DNA of 17,123 nucleotides. It comes from MGIIa-K1 sp964577145 (lineage in GTDB: Archaea; Thermoplasmatota; Poseidoniia; Poseidoniales; Poseidoniaceae). Position numbers and translations under genes: made by a program. The stretch's first letter is position 1; the number at the start of each line of letters is the position of its first letter. Below, piece by piece: positions 14,476 to 17,123 of this stretch. The notes below the pieces were generated by a model. The model was not told where the DNA came from and did not search any database. It was given only the letters and a program-made list of their open reading frames with translations. The DNA is taken from the NCBI GenBank assembly GCA_964577145.1, contig CAZNXM010000034.1, forward strand, positions 1 to 17,123, given 5' to 3'.

Positions 14476-17123
14476 TCAGAAAGTGAACCCACAAGCTCCA
14501 CAAGCACCTGCAGCTGCATCACTACTTGCAGCGCAAATAGGACAAGTCTTGTCGCTTGCTTCTTCTTCAGCAGGTGCTTCTTCTTCAGCAGGTGCTTCTT
14601 CTTCAGCAGGTNNNNNNNNNNNNNNNNNNNNNNNNNNNNNNNNNNNNNNNNNNNNNNNNNNNNNNNNNNNNNNNNNNNNNNNNNNNNNNNNNNNNNNNNN
14701 NNNNNNNNNNNCTTCAGCAGGTGCTTCTTCTTCAGCAGGTGCTTCTTCTTCAGCAGGTGCTTCTTCCTCACTTCCGGAGTTTTCAACCCATGCTTCAGCA
14801 GCAGCAACAATCTCTGCCTTCTTGAGATATCCATTAGAATCGCTATCGTATCCAACAGCATGACGAACGAAATCATCGCGTAGAGATGCATCTATTCCAT
14901 GTTCATCCATTACACGGAGAAGAACATCTTCTCTCCACTTGAATCCGGCTCCAGGCTCATCACCTGCATCGTCGTCATCGGTTGATTCTTCAGCTACTGG
15001 GGGTGCAGGATCATCGTCCTCAACCTCATCACCGAAAGTTGCGCCATGGAATTGGTTGAGTACTTCAGCATCAACCTCTCCTTCGCCCTTTATCTCGAAT
15101 GAAACCTCTAGGCGCTCGTCCTTTTCGACGGCAGGAACATACCATGAGATGTTAGTTGCACCATCTGCACCTTCGCTGGTTTCCATGGTAACATCATCTC
15201 TCTTGGCTCGTCCAATACCTCTGACGGACCAATCCTTGATTTCGAAGTTAGATGGCAATATGTCGTTGATTCCGACGTCCTGTAATGCGGTGTCTCCATT
15301 GTTTTCGAATAGAATCAGGACCTCATATCGTCCCTTTCCGCCCATAGGCATTACGGATTTACCAGCCGAGAAATTACGGCGGTGGTGGCGTACCTTCAAT
15401 ACAGGCGTTTCCTCAAGTTCACGACCACAAACTGGACCGAAGCGTTCTGCACTAAACTCGCAGCGTGCAGGTCCTGCAACGGCTTCGTTTCCTGGACTCG
15501 GGTCAGGAGCAACTAGAGGGTACGATATCGTGAGACTCTTACCAGACTCTAGGCCAACAGGTCCACGTGTACCGATTGTCATAGTCAAAGTGTGACCAGC
15601 ACTGTCAGGACTACGCATCTCCTTCTCGATACTGACGCCAGCACTAATCTCGCACTTGAATTGGTCAGCGGATAAATCAGATGAGCCAACCTTTACTGCA
15701 ATATCTTCAGTTGCAGGTGCATCGAAAAGACCGGGTATATCATCGGTCAAACGCAATAGATTGATTGTCGATGAACCATTGTTTGTAATTTTAATTGTTG
15801 CAGATAAGTTCTGCATTCTATAGGACGGTAGAACCAACTTACTGTAGTTCTTTATCATAGTAGCATCAAGGACATCAAAGGTAGAAGGTTGTAGTTCAAG
15901 TGAACCCTCTGTGCTATGAGTCGCTCTTGGAAGTACTGTGTATCCCAATTCATATGTGAAGTCAGGTTTCCCATTGCTTTCAACAACACGTACATCTGAT
16001 TCCCAACGGGAGTCGGGAAGTACATCGTCTGGCACATCTTGGATATCGAATAATAGGTCATCAGATCCCTTCATTCGAACCTGTAGTTTGACGAGATCGA
16101 CTGCAAAGGAAGACCTATTCTCAAAGATTGTCTTGCACTGCCAATTATCAGGTCTTTCTGATTCAACGGCATTCATGTATGCAAATCCACGACAGAATGC
16201 ATCCAATTCTCTGAATGATAGTGTCGATAGTGTTGCGTCTGAAGTGTATGTAGCACGTGCAACTCCGGCCTTAATTGGCTTAATTCCATCCACGGAAATA
16301 GTTCCAGACAAAGCAAGTATTTGTTTCTCACCAGCAGCTAGGTGGCCGATGTCCCATGTGAGGCTTCCATCTTCAATTACGGAACCACCAGTGGCAACCA
16401 TCTCGATTGAAGAGGGTATGTCTCGAGTGACGATGACATCATTCAGAGTAACGCCTGATACGTTTTCTACTTCGAGTTCCATTTCAAGTGGGCCACCGTC
16501 TCCACCGAGGGAGATTGAAAGTGAGCGCTCTTGGTCACGGTCAGGATTAGTGTCTAAGCGTTCTCTCAGTACTAGCATTCGGCTATTCTTCACCTTGTAC
16601 TTAGTACTGAATTCCTTACGGCTTTCCAGTTCATCGACTTGGATGTGGTCGCCAGCAAGGTCAGTATTATCTGTACTTGTCATAATCACATCAATATCAT
16701 AGATTCTGTCGGATTCTGAAGGGTTTCTAACAGTAAGAACTCCTTTGACATCCTGTTTGACAATTTCACCGTCTGCTGTCAGAGTGGATTTTTCCTTCTC
16801 GTGAAGGTTTCCTTCTAACTTATCTCCAGGTACATCATCGATTTCGCTTGTTCTACGAATCTTTGCACCAGCAGCAACGAAGTCTTCACTGACTGGTTCG
16901 ACAGGTGCAAGTGGGTCGATTACTGAAATATCTGTTTCCTCAACTTCAGGTGCGGGGGGCGCAAGTAAGTCTGCAGGTGCTGGCGGGGCAAGTAAATCAG
17001 CAGGAGGTGCTGGCGGAGGCGCAAGCAAATCAGCAGGAGGTGTTGGTGGTGCGAGTAGCGGGTCCATTGCTGCAACTTCATCTGGTGGAGCTTCTTCAGC
17101 AGCCTCTTCCTCAGCATCTTCTT
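14476..17123 (-). CDS. Large acidic protein with DUF11-like repeats, EF-hand, EEEAPA repeat and C-terminal zinc ribbon (5' end off right edge)
   Basis: The minus frame is open to the window edge. It reads EDAEEEAAEEAPPDEVAA before the Met at 17067, so that Met is internal and the true start lies outside. Domains in order: a Pro-rich linker of ADLLAPP units (16948-17064); an acidic region; several DUF11-like or conserved-repeat beta-sandwich segments of the type LEMELEVENVSGVTLNDVIV; an EF-hand-like pair whose second loop is DSDSNGYLKKAE (14812-14847, canonical D-x-D-x-N-G and Glu12); EEEAPA repeats broken by 100 unknown bases; and a zinc ribbon CPICAA ... CGACGF at the C-terminus (14476-14545). 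No transmembrane segment appears in the visible part, and a signal peptide cannot be judged. The EF-hand suggests calcium binding and the ribbon suggests an intracellular metal site; the role is unknown. The stop is six bases from the small convergent gene. Length is uncertain because of the gap. Confidence 0.85.
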   Translation of the reverse strand, partial: EDAEEEAAEEAPPDEVAAMDPLLAPPTPPADLLAPPPAPPADLLAPPAPADLLAPPAPEVEETDISVIDPLAPVEPVSEDFVAAGAKIRRTSEIDDVPGDKLEGNLHEKEKSTLTADGEIVKQDVKGVLTVRNPSESDRIYDIDVIMTSTDNTDLAGDHIQVDELESRKEFSTKYKVKNSRMLVLRERLDTNPDRDQERSLSISLGGDGGPLEMELEVENVSGVTLNDVIVTRDIPSSIEMVATGGSVIEDGSLTWDIGHLAAGEKQILALSGTISVDGIKPIKAGVARATYTSDATLSTLSFRELDAFCRGFAYMNAVESERPDNWQCKTIFENRSSFAVDLVKLQVRMKGSDDLLFDIQDVPDDVLPDSRWESDVRVVESNGKPDFTYELGYTVLPRATHSTEGSLELQPSTFDVLDATMIKNYSKLVLPSYRMQNLSATIKITNNGSSTINLLRLTDDIPGLFDAPATEDIAVKVGSSDLSADQFKCEISAGVSIEKEMRSPDSAGHTLTMTIGTRGPVGLESGKSLTISYPLVAPDPSPGNEAVAGPARCEFSAERFGPVCGRELEETPVLKVRHHRRNFSAGKSVMPMGGKGRYEVLILFENNGDTALQDVGINDILPSNFEIKDWSVRGIGRAKRDDVTMETSEGADGATNISWYVPAVEKDERLEVSFEIKGEGEVDAEVLNQFHGATFGDEVEDDDPAPPVAEESTDDDDAGDEPGAGFKWREDVLLRVMDEHGIDASLRDDFVRHAVGYDSDSNGYLKKAEIVAAAEAWVENSGSEEEAPAEEEAPAEEEAPAEXXXXXXXXXXXXXXXXXXXXXXXXXXXXXXXXXXPAEEEAPAEEEAPAEEEASDKTCPICAASSDAAAGACGACGFTF
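14558..14758 (-). repeat. 18-bp coding tandem repeat (EEEAPA units) around the assembly gap
   Basis: Plus-strand unit GCTTCTTCTTCAGCAGGT appears three times at 14558-14611, up to the N-run. After the N-run there is an 11-base partial copy (14712-14722) and two complete copies (14723-14758), then a degenerate copy. Each unit encodes the six-residue motif EEEAPA on minus. Copies are identical at DNA level, as expected for recent slippage or expansion. The array probably caused the assembly break. Confidence 0.95.
14612..14711. other. Assembly gap of exactly 100 N inside the tandem repeat
   Basis: A run of 100 N is a standard scaffold placeholder, so its true size is unknown. If the repeat is perfect, the missing length is 7 plus a multiple of 18 bases (for example 97 or 115). 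One hundred leaves the same reading-frame remainder, so the CDS stays in frame across it. Confidence 0.98.
16948..17064 (-). repeat. Imperfect Pro-rich repeat (ADLLAPP units) in the large protein
   Basis: Three close copies of ADLLAPP, plus a variant PLLAPP at the start, lie within 39 residues, separated by short Pro/Ala spacers. The DNA copies are similar but not identical. They probably form an extended flexible linker between the acidic N-terminal region and the first beta-sandwich. Confidence 0.75.

Noticed and set aside
14558..14758. CRISPR-like array
   Set aside because: The units are directly adjacent with no spacers and encode a peptide in frame; no cas genes are near.
14483..14863. 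Open frames on plus and in the second minus frame through the 18-bp repeat (Ser/Ala/Gly-rich and Leu/Lys/His-rich)
   Set aside because: A stop-free 18-bp repeat stays open in every frame in which one unit lacks a stop. The EEEAPA frame continues into an EF-hand and a zinc ribbon, so it is the real one.
1..17123. Defence island, mobile element, integron or biosynthetic cluster
   Set aside because: I saw no transposase, integrase, nuclease/helicase defence proteins, terminal repeats or attachment-site duplication. Both tRNAs are intact and not followed by a repeated 3' fragment.

Overview
The window looks like a scaffold from a planktonic marine archaeon, most likely Candidatus Poseidoniales (Marine Group II) or a relative in the Thermoplasmata/Poseidoniia. 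Four things support this. The DUF106/EMC3-like, cytidylate kinase and Cbf5 genes form a typically archaeal cluster. The tRNAs lack an encoded CCA end. AT-rich TATA-like elements lie upstream of several genes. Very large sequon-rich surface proteins sit beside acyl-CoA oxidation genes. This placement is inference; no 16S gene is present.

Layout. Bases 1-303 hold the N-terminal part of a 3-hydroxyacyl-CoA dehydrogenase (minus strand, cut by the window edge). Bases 334-6384 (minus) encode a 2016-residue, membrane-anchored, pyrolysin-like subtilase. Next come tRNA-Gln(TTG), an HD-domain nucleotidase, an isovaleryl-CoA-dehydrogenase-like enzyme, a small protein with a very basic tail, and tRNA-His(GTG), all on minus. 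A divergent plus-strand gene (8978-11347) encodes a signal-peptide/CARDB/C-terminal-anchor surface protein. A 230-bp convergent gap follows, with a good TATA-like box and a possible 21-24 residue ORF. The minus-strand cluster DUF106 membrane protein - cmk - cbf5 occupies 11578-13975. A small unrecognised plus-strand gene ends at 14469. From 14476 to the right edge runs a large minus-strand protein with DUF11-like repeats, an EF-hand, an 18-bp tandem repeat interrupted by a 100-N assembly gap, and a C-terminal zinc ribbon.

How the genes fit together. The secreted or anchored protease and surface protein would act on extracellular polymers. The two acyl-CoA enzymes fit oxidation of amino-acid- or fatty-acid-derived acyl-CoAs. 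The DUF106-cmk-cbf5 group is a housekeeping membrane-insertion / nucleotide / RNA-modification cluster.

I did not find a defence system, CRISPR array, transposon or biosynthetic cluster. The most unusual signal is a covarying hairpin (GCYCCGTAGGRGC, GTA loop) that abuts the ATG of two unrelated minus-strand genes, the subtilase and the DUF106 gene. Both have a TATA-like box about 40-47 bases before the ATG. Other points of note are a perfect 8-base Shine-Dalgarno that argues for a TTG start of cmk, zinc ribbons on a DUF106 protein and on the DUF11/EF-hand protein, and a sequon-loaded protease stalk.
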